Below, piece by piece: positions 22,713 to 34,028 of a stretch of DNA of 64,000 nucleotides (positions within the stretch are counted from its first letter, which is position 1; the number at the start of each line of letters is the position of its first letter). The position numbers and the translations under genes were made by a program. Source of the DNA: Ricinus communis (taxonomy: Eukaryota > Streptophyta > Magnoliopsida > Malpighiales > Euphorbiaceae). Location of the stretch: NCBI RefSeq assembly GCF_019578655.1, contig NC_063256.1:29188342-29252341 (forward strand), given 5' to 3'. The notes beneath the pieces were generated by a model that was given only the letters and a program-made list of their open reading frames with translations, was not told the origin of the DNA and searched no databases.

Positions 22713-24550
22713 GTCCAGCTAAGAAGACTCATCACATAAAAAAGAAGCGCTTTTGGAAGGCACCCCAATTTTTATCTTTAATTTCTAATTTTTTTTACCT
22801 TTTGTTTTGAAACATTTTATTAGTTTTAGTTTTCATATTTTCAGTTTTGATTTTATTTCTTTATTTTATTATTTTCAGATTCTACCAAGGAGGCACTGAA
22901 TTTCCACAACATCAGCCTCGATGGATGATCGTATACCCCTAGATCTTTTTATTTTTCTGCATTTATTTACTTTATTTTTCATACATGTCATGCACTTGGA
23001 TTGTATTGCTTTTGTTCTCTTAGTTGAGCATTCCATGCGGGGTATCCATAACATTTTACACTGAGGACAGTGTGTTCTTTAAGTGTGGGGTGCTTATGGG
23101 TAAACCCTAATCTCTTATATGGATTTTTAATTGCTATGGCTAGGTGTTGTGTATTTTTAGGAGATGTTAGGACATTGTGTTTTTATGCACTTGAGTATGC
23201 TAATTTTGAGCTGATTGATGACTTGATTTATAGAATTGTACTTTTCTTTGTTGTTCATTGTCCTTGGAAAACAATTTATGGTGTTTTACACATCAACCCT
23301 GCCGGGTTAAACTGGTGTTATTTAATTATTTTTCGAATTGTCGAATTTTAACTTAGAACGTTGATAATATCATATGCATGTGTTTCTTAAATAATGATTC
23401 AATTAATGATGTTGCGAACCAACTGCACCTAATACCACACCTGAAAGTGAGATTTTGAGCCAGTTGAGCATTCATTATGCTTATGCTCTTTATATTTCTT
23501 GTTTGACTGTGCATTGTACTTAACTTTGCTTCTAGAACTTGCTTTGTAATGCGTGTTGAAGTTACATGAATATTGTGAATACCATGAGATGATTTGGGCG
23601 ATTTAGGATTCCCCACATTTGACCAAAAGCCTACCACCTTATGTTTCCATTAGTTAGCCAATTTTTGAGCCTTAACCTTTTCTTCATAATCTACACCTAT
23701 ACACTTCAATTATACCATTCTTTATATTTATCTTTCCTTTACCCTTATGCTGGAATTTCTTTCTGTGATATGTTCGACTTTATGTGGGATTAAAATGCTA
23801 GTTGTTATGTTGGTAAATTCACTAAATCTTTTTGATATTTTAAATGCTCCCTTTGATCCAATTTGTATTTGTTATTCTTTATGTTTATTCGAGTTGTATA
23901 CAGCGGTCGCTAATAAGCTGCTAGTTCATTATTATAAAAAAAAAAAAAAAGAGAAAAAAAAAGAGAAGAAGATTAAAAAAAAAGAATATATAATAAACAA
24001 ATCTCTTTAATTATTTATCTTTTTATTGGATTTAGAGCATTTGCGAGCGTTATTCTATGAAGTAGGGATTTTAGTGAATGATTCTTTTTGTGATCTTAGG
24101 CATTTAATCCTTTGAGCATATACTATTGTTTATCGCACGAATTCCAGCATTTTCACACTTCTATCCAAATCTCCGTACCTTTACCTTAGCCCCATTTCAA
24201 CCTTGGTAAAGACCCTTTGATTTTGGTATTTACTTATTCACAGTAGCGAAGATATGATTTATGAGCAAGCTTATGGTGAGCGGGTCTTGTGCATTTGCTT
24301 TGAGGGATTTGTTATTCACCTAATATACACTTTGAGCGACTTGAGTGATCCCTGTGAGGCATTGGTTCATGATGTTTGTGTTGAGTTGTCATTTAAGTTA
24401 CTCCTGCATTAATATTATTTCCATTCTTTGTTAATGATTTGTAATTTGATTTATGATTGAGTATCCTTTAAGATGTGTTGAATACTCGCTGTGGACTAGG
24501 GGCATAAACCGAAAGGAATTGCTAACGTAGTTTTATGGGTTGAGTTGTTA
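22713..24550 (+). other. Non-coding internal tail of the element
   Basis: It begins with the block AAGCGCTTTTGGAAGGCACC, typical for the end of coding in this group. It then holds AT-rich DNA, an internal PPT-like AAGTGTGGGG at 23081-23090 and an A/G-rich run at about 23936-23992. I see no supported gene. Confidence 0.6.
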
Positions 24551-24590
24551 ATTGCTTGAGGACAAGCAATAGCTTAAGTGTGGGGTAATT
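24551..24590 (+). other. Hairpin plus polypurine tract before 3' LTR
   Basis: ATTGCTTGAGGACAAGCAAT (24551-24570) forms a perfect 8-bp stem with a 4-nt loop. It is followed by AAGTGTGGGG and five bases before the LTR start TGATGAG. The same arrangement stands at 49980-50019. Confidence 0.8.
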
Positions 24591-27500
24591 TGATGAGCAT
24601 AGTTTTACACATATTTGCTTGCATATTATTGCGTATGTTCTTAGCAATTATTGTGCTTTTATTCCCAGATCACCCGTGTTTTATGTTCTTTTGCATTTCA
24701 GAAACATTTATAGGACCATCATCGGTGTTTAAGCAATTATAGATCAATACGTGCGGAAACGGATGAGAATTCATCAAGATCGGACAAGAGCCCGCGTTGC
24801 ACACATTGAGCACGGCCTGAGTCAAGGCCGTGCTGACCATCACGGCCTAGACTCTGGCCGTGACCAACCATCAAAACTTGGTCTTCAAAACAATAGTTTG
24901 AGCATGGTTTTCGTAGCCACCACGGTCTCCAGCACGGCCCGTGGTGGCCAGCACGGGGAGCAACACGGTCATGGTGAAACCTTAGTTGGTGAGATCCACA
25001 GTTTCAACACGGCATGGACTCCGGCCGTGCTGACTAGCACGGCCTTGACCACGGCCGTGCTGAGTTAAATATATAAGAAAAATTCATTTTTCTTAGTTTG
25101 GGAGAGAGGAAAGGGAAGAAGTGACATTGAGCCCTAGTGGCTGGTTCGGTTTTTGCACAATACTGAGTGCGAGAGAGAGTTGCAGTGAGTAAGAATCCTG
25201 GAATCGTAAGATTCCGAGTGCAAAACAGTAGTGGAGCAATTCAAGAGGCAGTTTGGGAAATTAATCAAAGTGTAGATCCAGATTTGGAGCTGTTTATCCA
25301 ATTCGAGAGAAAAGGGTGTACATGTTTTATTTTCATTATTCTTTCATTGTAATTGATTTCCTAGATTGTTTTAAACATGAACATGTTTAGCTAGACTGAT
25401 TTAATCCATTGGGATTTCTTTACTATGTTGGCTTGATATTATATTGTTGGATTGTTTGAGTTGGTTTTGTATTCTTCTTGTTTTCAGTATTAATAAGATT
25501 ATGCATTATTCATGAGACGTTGTGAATTGTGATGTTTAGATTGCTTTATGAGATTGAGAAATCCGTTTGGCAATTGGAATTTTGAATAACAAGAACTGGT
25601 TAATAATCGCTTAGAGATAAGGATAATTAACTAGCCGGATTAAGAATTAACAAAGCTTAATAGAGGCGGATTAAAGCTTAATGCTAATTTAAGAATCAAT
25701 CGTTAGGAAGAGATTCCAACTTTAGGTTATTAGGTTTAGGAATTCGATTATCTCGAGAGAGAAACCGAATTCGGTTAAGAATTCGTCCACGGGTAGCATA
25801 ATTAGACTCACCGATCCTTTATCTTTTGTTCGGTTGCCAACTAGTTTAGATTCCCTTTGGGTTTGTCTTCTTGTCTTGATTATTTCGTTTATCAATTACT
25901 CCTGCATCTCCCTTGGAACTTAGCTTGTAGTTAATAGTTAGTTTAGAAATTATTCATTATCCATTTTAGGTTAATATAACAAAGAACAAATGAGTAACTG
26001 TAACGCCTGCATTTTCTCATCATCCATGTTATGTGCATTTACATTTAATCATTGGGCATATGATGGTATATCAATGATATTTTTATTTTATGAGAACAGA
26101 TATATATTAATTATAAGTAGAGAATAAGAAGCATGATATTAGATTATTAATTTAGATAAGTTGATTAAGTACTTGGGTTATGTGTATTAAGCTTTAAGAC
26201 TTAATTGAACCAATAGTTGAAGGTTGGGTAAATAGATTGGACTTAAAAGATACAATTAAAAGTTAGTACCTATATATGGTTAGTAAGAATTAATTTAGGG
26301 TGATAAAAATAGTTTAGTAGGTGGTGGCATTAAGAGAGGAATATTGGAAATTGGAACCATGAGCAAGCTCATTTTACCTCTTCATTTCTCTAAAATTCGT
26401 GCATGGCCAAAAACACAAAATTTGGAATAAGAGAGAGGAGTGGAATACCTAGAAAAACTTAAGATTAAGATAGGATTTTGCCAACTATTGAAGGAGCCAA
26501 GCTAAAGCTAAAGGATTTAAGCACATTAGCAACCCAAAAGCTGAAATTGGTAAGTTGTTACTTGAGTGTTATTAATTTGTCATTAGGGTTCTTGATTACA
26601 AATTGGAAAAACTTCATTTGATGCTCTCATTGATTAATTAAAGGTCTGATTATCATGAATTAGTAGAGTATTGAATGATTGCATAAAGATTAAGCTTGAT
26701 TTAAGTTTAAGTATGTTAAGATAGAAAACTGTCAAAATTCCAGCAACCTTGATGTTCTGTATTTTAGGCATAACATGGGTTATATAAGTCCAAATTAAGC
26801 TTAATTGTGTCTATGGAAATTTTAAAGAGTCCTCTATAACTTTGTAGTTTTGTGATTTTGCTATTTTTGCCGTTTTGGTTGCTTAAATTGAGCAAATAGA
26901 TTGCTGCTCGGGTACAACTAGCTGTATGACCCTTGCTAAGTAATTTGAAAATAATTAAATCTATAGAAGTCGGAATTGAGTAATTCTTCTTGGAGATGAA
27001 ACTAGACGCATAAATGGATATGTTTATTTAATATGAGATTTTTTTATTAAGCCAATTTTGCCCAGCAATAAATATACCTTGGTACTAAATTCTGTCTAGA
27101 TAACAGAAATGTTGGAGATTAGTTTTATGCAATTTATTGATGTTAATTTGAGTTAAATTGGTATTTAACTAGATGGGAAATATTTATAGGATATTAAAAC
27201 AGTAATTGAGAGTCTTAGAGAAAGAGTAAGACCTATGAATTAGAGAGGGGATGATCTTGTAATGCATTAGAACTCGCATTTACATGAATATTTATAATAT
27301 GCATGAAATGTGAATTGATGAATGTGTTGACAGGTACTCAAAGGCCTGGAAAGGAAGTTGTGGAGAAAGGAGGTTCTTATATGCTAAAGGAATAATATAT
27401 TTTGAGTAAGTAAATAGTTAATATTTGCTATGTTCATATATTTAATCAAATGTTCTGCAAATGGTTGCGTTTGCTTAATATTGTTTATGTTTGAATGACT

Positions 27501-28414
27501 GAGATGGAAATGATTGGTGTTGAGTGGAACAATTGTTATTGCTGAAATATGATATAAGTGAAATGATTGAATTATGATGTTAAGTGCATATGTGCATGTG
27601 AATGGTGGATTCCCCTGTGAAAAAAAATATATATATATAAAGCCTTGGGAGGCTAAAGCCTAGAGAGGCTATAAAAGTGTATAATGTGAGATGAGGCGGA
27701 GCAGCTTACGTGTGTGATATGTGAGGATGAGGCAGAGCAGCACATTAAAGGGAATCCACAAGCCGTGAGAACTAACCATAATTGTTGAATTGTATTTCTT
27801 CTATGATGGTTGTAATGAATTGAGTAGAATGGTATGACTTTATACCTAAACTATGAATATCATGGAAAGTTATGTGATTGGGTGGAAATTGTATTAAGTG
27901 TATGTGATATAGATTATGTTGATTATTTATTTACCGAAATGGAGGCTCACCCCTCTCCAAAATTTTTCTTTTCAGGTTTGTAAATAGTAGTGCATCCGTT
28001 GGTTGTATGCGAAGTCTAGCTTTTAGCAGCTCGCCAAGTTGGGCCGGGTTTGTGAAGTCTCCTCCCGATGCATTTTTGTATGCAGTTATGTGATATATAT
28101 GGAAGTATGCCTTATAAGGCATAAGAAGATGTTTGTAATACTTGTTAAATGATGTTTAAGTATAATCATATGTTTATATGTTAATAACATTGTGTCTGGA
28201 TTCTTAACAACCTACATATTGACCTATCTACCTGTAGTATATATTCTACGATGCTTGTATGCTTCCTGGCTAATGTTTATTGGTTAGCATGTGATGGGGG
28301 TGTTACAGTAACTCTGGGCTTTCGCTTTCCCGAGGAATACGACCTTGATACTCGCCATTAGTGCTAGACTGCATCGATAGGTACACTGCCTTAGATTGTA
28401 GCTAACACGATTAG
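24591..28414 (+). repeat. 3' LTR, split by solo LTR and 3'-truncated
   Basis: LTR sequence at 24591-25998 continues at 28308. It is highly similar by eye to the 5' LTR but has an extra 30-bp stretch near 25030-25060 (a second ACGGCCGTG pair) and lacks the 27-bp duplication. It stops at GATTAG (28414), 9 bp short of the proper end. Confidence 0.88.
25999..28307 (+). mobile_element. Probable solo LTR, chromovirus (Tekay/Del-like)
   Basis: A 2309-bp segment with inverted ends TGTAAC...GTTACA, flanked by the 5-bp duplication GTAAC (25994-25998 and 28308-28312). It contains no primer site, PPT or ORF with homology. The end GGGGTGTTACA and length fit LTRs of Tekay/Del-type chromoviruses. Orientation follows from TGTAACGCC at the left; the family assignment is an inference. 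Confidence 0.8.
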
Positions 28415-28470
28415 TAGAAGAAAGTTGTTTAGAAGAGCTAGAAGAAGACTCACTCTTCCTAAAAGGTATG
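28409..28470. repeat. 62-bp flanking duplication, right copy
   Basis: Same sequence as 19765-19826. Its first six bases (GATTAG) are shared with the truncated end of the 3' LTR. Confidence 0.9.
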
Positions 28471-29252
28471 TATGGTTTATATGGAGTCTTGACGCCACTT
28501 GTGTTCGCCTTAGGCTTCTCCTGTTTCACTTGTGCTTCCACCTTCCTAGCTACTATCACAACTTCATCAAAAGTAGAAAAGCTCATAAGATCTACCTTGT
28601 GAGAGATGGGTTTGGACAGCCCTTTAGTGAAACGAGCAATCTTGAGGGGCTCCTTCTCTTGCAAGTCACACATCAAGCCTAGCCTCTCAAATTCACGAAC
28701 ATACTCATCAACACTGAGATCGCCTTGAGTTAGTCGAGTTAGCTTGACATATTGATCTTGCTCATACTCACGTGGTACCCAATGCCTCTCCATTTTCTTC
28801 TTGAGTTTCTCCCATGACTCGATCTTTTCTTTCTCTTCTCTTCGTCTCTTGGCTTTTAGATTGTCATACCAAAGCCCAGCAAGCTTTGTTAATCTAAGGA
28901 CAACCATCTTACACCTCCTCCTATCATCAAAGTCTTTATAATCAAAGACACTTTCCATTCTTCGAACCCAATCTAAGAAGTTTTCCGGATCACTTGAGCC
29001 ATCAAATTCAGGAAGTTCCAATTTGAAACTCCTATCTTCTTCTTGAAAATTTCGATAGGTAGGATTCCCACCGGAGCTTGCTGTGTTCTCCAAGTCTCCA
29101 ACACGTTCTCCCATCTTTAAGGATAGTTTCGCAAAGGCATCCATCCTAGCTTCATGTTTCCACAAGTCTCCTTGTAACTCACGAAGTTGCTTCATGATAG
29201 CAGCCAACAATTTAGAATTAGACTGATTTATTTCCATTACAATAGCGTGCAA
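28471..29252 (-). pseudogene. CRM gag, N-terminal and capsid part (split by insertion)
   Basis: Start codon at 29252 (MHAIVMEINQSNSKLLAAIM). A coiled-coil-like N-terminus (RELQGDLWKHEARMDAF) precedes the capsid homology: FKLELPEFDGSSDPENFLDW, then VVLRLTKLAGLWYDNLKAKR, YVKLTRLTQGDLSVDEYVRE and LMCDLQEKEPLKIARFTKGL. The frame is open up to the insertion. The rest of the gene (zinc knuckle) is at 19505-19826. Before the insertion the gag was probably intact. Confidence 0.88.
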
Positions 29253-29460
29253 TTTTAATCAACCAAGAAAAATATCAAACGGACTTCAAAAGTTTTGTAA
29301 CTTTACAATCACAAAACTCTCAAAGAGAAAAACAATTTAAAATCAAGAAACACTCAAAAATCTTCAGGAACAAGGGAGATACAAATCAAAACCTTCAGAC
29401 CTGTTTTCAGCAACGTAATCTATTTTTTTTTGTACGAAACTCACACTTTCCAAAGCCTAA

Positions 29461-29472
29461 GCTCTGATACCA
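29461..29472 (-). other. CRM primer-binding site, initiator-tRNA-Met type
   Basis: TGGTATCAGAGC on the minus strand, two bases after the 5' LTR end. Confidence 0.92.
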
Positions 29473-29474
29473 AT

Positions 29475-31105
29475 TGATGTGGAAAAGGAATAGGATCGTT
29501 TTTGGAATGAGTTTGAGTACTTTGAATGGTAGGGAACAAATAAAAGAACAAGAGACTAAGTAAAGCAATCTCAAACTTCTACTCTCAAACACTAAGTAGT
29601 AAGAGCAAAAGGGCGTGTAAACATAAAGTAAAACACTTAGAATAATTTCACAAAGAAATCATATTTGTTTTCAACTCTCAATGCCTATAACACTTGGCCA
29701 TGAGTTCTATTTATACTCAACCACTAGAAGAGTTACATGACATAGATAAACTCTTCAACTTCCTCCTAAAAACCCGACTACCTACAAGGATTCACATTCC
29801 CTTGTAACATCCCTAATTAAACAGCAAATAAAAGTGCTAAATAAAGAAAATCTTTATAACAGCTATTAAAGGTTGATTACAAAGGTTTTATTACACACTT
29901 AAAACTGAAATTCCAACAGCAAATTAAACAAAGAATAACTCCAAAAATGTCCACCTTTATGAACAGCAAAAACTGAACATAATGAGCAGCAAATATTCCC
30001 CTTTTCAAGCTTTTATTCAACCATCCAATTAAGGCAAGTGATAAAGGTTTGTTTTGATGAGAATCCCATGAAATGTTCTGATCTTTGCTTAGCATTTTCA
30101 TGCACTAGCAAGGCATGGACCGTAGCATCATTATCTTGCACTTGAACTGTGTGATGGACCCCTTGTTGGACTGATTCCATATCATTACAAAGGTTTTATT
30201 ACACACTTAAAACTGAAATTCCAACAGCAAATTAAACAAAGAATAACTCCAAAAACATCCACCTTTATGAACAGCAAAAACTGAACATAATGAGCAGCAA
30301 ATATTCCCCTTTTCAAGCTTTTATTCAACCATCCAATTAAGGCAAATGATAAAGGTTTATTTTGATGAGAATCCCATGAAATGTTCTGATCTTTGCTTAG
30401 CATTTTCATGCACTAGCAAGGCATGGACCGTAGCATCATTATCTTGCACTTGAGCTGTGTGATGGACCTCTTGTTGGACTGATTCCATATCATTACAAAG
30501 GTTTTATTACACACTTAAAACTGAAATTCCAATAGCAAATTAAACAAATAACTCCAAAAACGTCCACCTTTATGAACAGTAAAAACTGAACATAATGAGC
30601 AGCAAATATTCCCCTTTTCAAGCTTTTATTCAACCATCCAATTAAGGCAAGTGATAAAGGTTTATTTTGATGAGAATCCCATGAAATGTTCTGATCTTTG
30701 CTTAGCATTTTCATGCACTAGCAAGGCATGGACCGTAACATCATTATCTTGCACTTGAGCTGTGTGATGGACCTCTTGTTGGACTGATTCCATATCATTA
30801 CAAAGGTTTTATTACACACTTAAAACTGAAATTCCAATAGCAAATTAAACAAAGAATAACTCCAAAAACGTCCACCTTTATGAACAGCAAAAACTGAACA
30901 TAATGAGCAGCAAATATTCCCCTTTTCAAGCTTTTATTCAACCATCCAATAAAGGCAAGTGATAAAGGTTTGTTTTGATGAGAATCCCATGAAATGTTCT
31001 GATCTTTGCTTAGCATTTTCATGCACTAGCAAGGCATGGACCGTAGCATCATTATCTTGCACTTGAGCTGTGTGATGGACCTCTTGTTGGACTGATTCCA
31101 TATCA
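29475..31105 (-). repeat. CRM 5' LTR enlarged by tandem units (1631 bp)
   Basis: The ends match the 3' LTR (708 bp). The difference of 923 bp equals three additional copies of the 308-bp segment that forms the U3 start of the LTR. Confidence 0.9.
29874..31105 (-). repeat. Four tandem copies of a 308-bp LTR segment
   Basis: Each unit runs from TTACAAAGGTTTTATTACAC to ATTCCATATCA. The units start at about 29876, 30184, 30492 and 30797 (one is 3 bp shorter). Each ends in the LTR terminus, so the LTR start TGATATGG occurs four times. Each carries the same short minus-strand reading (MKMLSKDQNISWDSHQNKPL), which is part of the pol tail sequence and not a separate gene. The copies differ by only a few substitutions. 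Confidence 0.92.
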
Positions 31106-31682
31106 GTGGGTCTTTCTTCCCTAGGATTCTAGGCTTGGGCTTCCTACCAATAAGGGATAGTAGGCCCCATGCACAAGCCATAAACTCTCAAAATAGATTT
31201 AAAACAATCAACGCGATTTCTTTCAGCATAAAGCCTGCATATTTTGGGCATAGGGCTTGATTCCACATGTTCTTGGGCCAATGCTTTCCAATATGCAGGC
31301 TACAGTACTTATAAGGAAACACATCTCAAATAGCAAGGAATAAGGTTCCTAAGAAAGATTACTATAGTCGTTACAATGAGCTGAGTCTTGGGTAAGGGTA
31401 AAAAGGCTCCCACAAGTAAAAAGTGTTCTTCCTTGGCATCTCCCCATTCAAGAGTCCATGCAATAAAGGAACTTCACTCATTACTTATGAGTGATGGTTG
31501 GCTAGTGTCGTAATTTCAAGGTTTGAGTGGAACCAAAGAACCACTACCCGATGCCATCGGGGCTATAAGGACCAAAGTGCACAATGTGTGATAATGGTGT
31601 AGTGATGCAAGAATCACTCATTAAATAATAAAATTAAGGAAAAACATACACTGGAATTAGATTCTCTTATCCTAATGGCAAT
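31106..31682 (-). other. Tat leader, part right of the CRM insertion
   Basis: Non-coding. It starts with the target duplication GTGGG (31106-31110) and continues the leader at 15361-15653. It ends at a degenerate primer site (TTCTCTTATCCTAATGGCA) next to LTR2. Confidence 0.7.
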
Positions 31683-33182
31683 GGTTTCAAGCGCGTACCC
31701 AAGTGTCTTTAGCGACTGCGGCACTACAAGGCTTTTCAACCTAATCGGGAACATGCTAACTAGTCATAGAGACTAGCACAGATGGGAGTCACCACCTAGG
31801 TAATTCACTAGACACTTTACTAATAAGTGACATTTTTTGATTCTAAAAGGAAGCTTATGCCACAAATCCAGAGATGGATCCGAAAGCCAACTTCCTTATT
31901 TATATATCCTTGTCTTTAATTTTATTGTTTAATGAGTTATTCCCTATAAATGCAATAATTATATTTATACACATTAAGCACTACAAAATGTGAGATCCAC
32001 CTTAGTTTAGCCCATTTTATTAAACCCAGCCCATGTTTAAAGTGAGATTATGTATAAGGCCCACCTAGTCTAGCTCAATGACAAATTATGCAACCCTAAT
32101 CTTTTAACTAATCAGGTTCAAAATCTAATTATAAATACATCATTAGATTCAAAGCCCTACATGTTCTTATTATCATATTCAATTTCCAACATGTTCATAT
32201 TATCATATTCAATGCCGGACAATTTATAAGCATGTTAATTCATAAGAAATCCTATTCTTATCATGTAAATCATATAGAGCATACAAAATAACTAAAGAGA
32301 AGGAATCTTAATCCTGTTTCTAAAACATAATCAGTTTGTAAAAATAGGGATGTTGATGATGTTGGATTTGGGGAACTCGTAGGTTGTCACCGTTGAATGC
32401 TAATCATCGAGTCTCTAGAGATGATAAGATGGTGGAGTCGAATATTGGTTGAGAATCCAATACTACTTGGATTTAAAAAATCTTCTGTCATTCAAAAACA
32501 AGTTTCCAAATCTCTCTAGTTCTTTAATGACCCCTTTAACTGAAATTCTAATAATTGATATGTGTCACTCTAGTAATTAATGAGTGTAGCCAACCCTAGA
32601 CCTAAGCCATGTTATTCTATCTATAGGAGTAGGGTTAGGAACCCTAGTGGAGCAGACAACTATGCAATTATTTCAATTAAAATATCAATCAAATATCTTT
32701 CCTCTTATTAGATTAATATCCAATAAAATCAAAATAATTATCACTAACTATAGTTAAAAGTCCTAATAATTATCACAAATATCTTTTAGAAACTTCTTTT
32801 TTACCAATTTTGGCATTTTAGTTCAGAAATACACGTGAAATGGCGTCAATTTTCGAAAAATAGTCAATTCTCATGGTATAAAGTCGGTCGGCTCTATGCT
32901 CAGCCAATCGGCTCTGTGTAAAGCCGATTCAGCTGTATGTAGAGTTGATTGACTCTAAGGAGAAAAAGTTACCAATTTAGTCCTTGAACTTGTAAAAACT
33001 ACCATTCCACCCTTCAATTGGGTCCAAATTTATTCTAGAAAAGTAATTCTAAATCCAATTATTCTCAACCCTTACTTGAATTCGCTTGTTCTCCATCTCT
33101 AAGACTCAAGAAAGGTAGTAACTTCGTCATAAGGTTTTCTATAATTCCCTCGATATCTGGATCTAGAAAATGTGTGTTGACA
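31683..33182 (-). repeat. Tat-type LTR (LTR2)
   Basis: About 1.5 kb, homologous to LTR1. The coding-strand start is TGTCAACACAC at the right. It carries a dense cluster of CGGCTCT / AGCCGATT motifs at 32885-32955. The left border is placed by alignment with LTR1, because the primer site is decayed. Confidence 0.7.
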
Positions 33183-34028
33183 CCTACTAGGTCGAAAATC
33201 CAAAAAAGAGCGACCTAGGCAACAATCAAGGCGAAATGGCTCACTGGATCAAAAACCCAAAAAGGGCAGCATAGGCAAAAATTAGGGCAATAAAAAGGAA
33301 AAAATAAAAAATAAAAAAGAAAGAGAAAATAAAGAAGAAAAAAGCGATGGTATGGCTTGCAGGCAAGTTCCCGTTGAAGGTATCTACCCCATCTCATTCC
33401 CATGCTCGAAAGACACAAATACCTGCGAAGGGATAGCACAGTCCTTGAACTCCTCAAACCGAAAGCTGAGTAGGCAAGCAAGAAGCAAGATATGACTACA
33501 TCCCATCAGACATACATCAACAAAGTCATAAGGCTTACTGCCAAAGTATTGGTGTCCGTACCACTAGAAGTAGTGAAAATCTTACCAAAGTTTTTGGAAG
33601 CTGCAACAAGAAGAGACTGTAGAAGGTTAAGTTTACATCAAGCACTCAAGAGAACCAGATCATGCTCATTCTTAGAAATTCTTGCAGCCTCTACAAGACA
33701 ACATGCTCCTATCTAACCCAATGCAAGCATATCATGCATAAATTAGAATAGACTCATGCCTACATGAATAAACTTGTCAACAGAGGATGCTAAAAATATC
33801 CAAGAGCTTGAATGCATAACACTCCCCACGGCTTGAACACAAGCTTCAACCTATGCAGATCAGGATACCACCTAACCAAGCAATCCAAGTATAATTCTCT
33901 TATCTCCATTCAATATGGAATGCTAACCTCAAGCCCAAGGAGTCCCCCTTTGAGGCATTATTGCCTTTTTCAGGTATAACACACAGCTCGACCACGGCTC
34001 ATGCGCCTCTAAAACATCAATAACCACA
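33183..34028. other. Probable Tat 3' untranslated region, no gene seen
   Basis: Adjacent to the U3 start of LTR2, where the 3' UTR of a minus-strand element lies. It has repeated GCGACCTAGGCAACAA / AAAAACCCAAAAAGGGCAGC words and an A-rich run at 33296-33345. Short open frames here have no recognisable homology. Confidence 0.45.

Larger units (their letters stand above)
19827..28414 (+). mobile_element. Non-autonomous Athila-type element inserted in CRM gag
   Basis: 5' LTR 19827-21342, intact primer site 21349-21366, a short gag-derived region, a non-coding tail with hairpin and PPT, then 3' LTR 24591-28414 (split by a solo LTR). There is no PR, RT or IN. It shares its internal plan with the element at 43030, so this is a non-autonomous family rather than one deletion. 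The 3' LTR lacks the last 9 bp (CACCCATCA) and joins the target at GATTAG. Confidence 0.87.
15654..31105 (-). mobile_element. CRM-type centromeric chromovirus, split by a later insertion
   Basis: Complete Ty3/gypsy element on the minus strand: 5' LTR 29475-31105, primer site 29461-29472, gag 28471-29252 continuing at 19505-19826, protease, RT, RNase H, integrase, PPT and 3' LTR 15654-16361. It is flanked by the target duplication GTGGG (15649-15653 and 31106-31110). The CRM assignment rests on the integrase tail (SATFNMGDLTPYLDNESLRT) and on pol running into the 3' LTR, both known for CRM elements. Its gag is split by 19827-28414. RT and RNase H carry frameshifts and stops. Confidence 0.88.

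Noticed and set aside
29877..31022. Four near-identical 74-codon minus-strand ORFs in tandem, like a small gene family
   Set aside because: They are the repeated LTR segment, which includes the end of CRM pol; the same reading occurs once in the 3' LTR at 16055-16279.
33215..33716. Two short ORFs beside LTR2 (88 codons minus, 74 codons plus)
   Set aside because: No recognisable homology; low-complexity composition in the minus one; placed in a probable 3' UTR.
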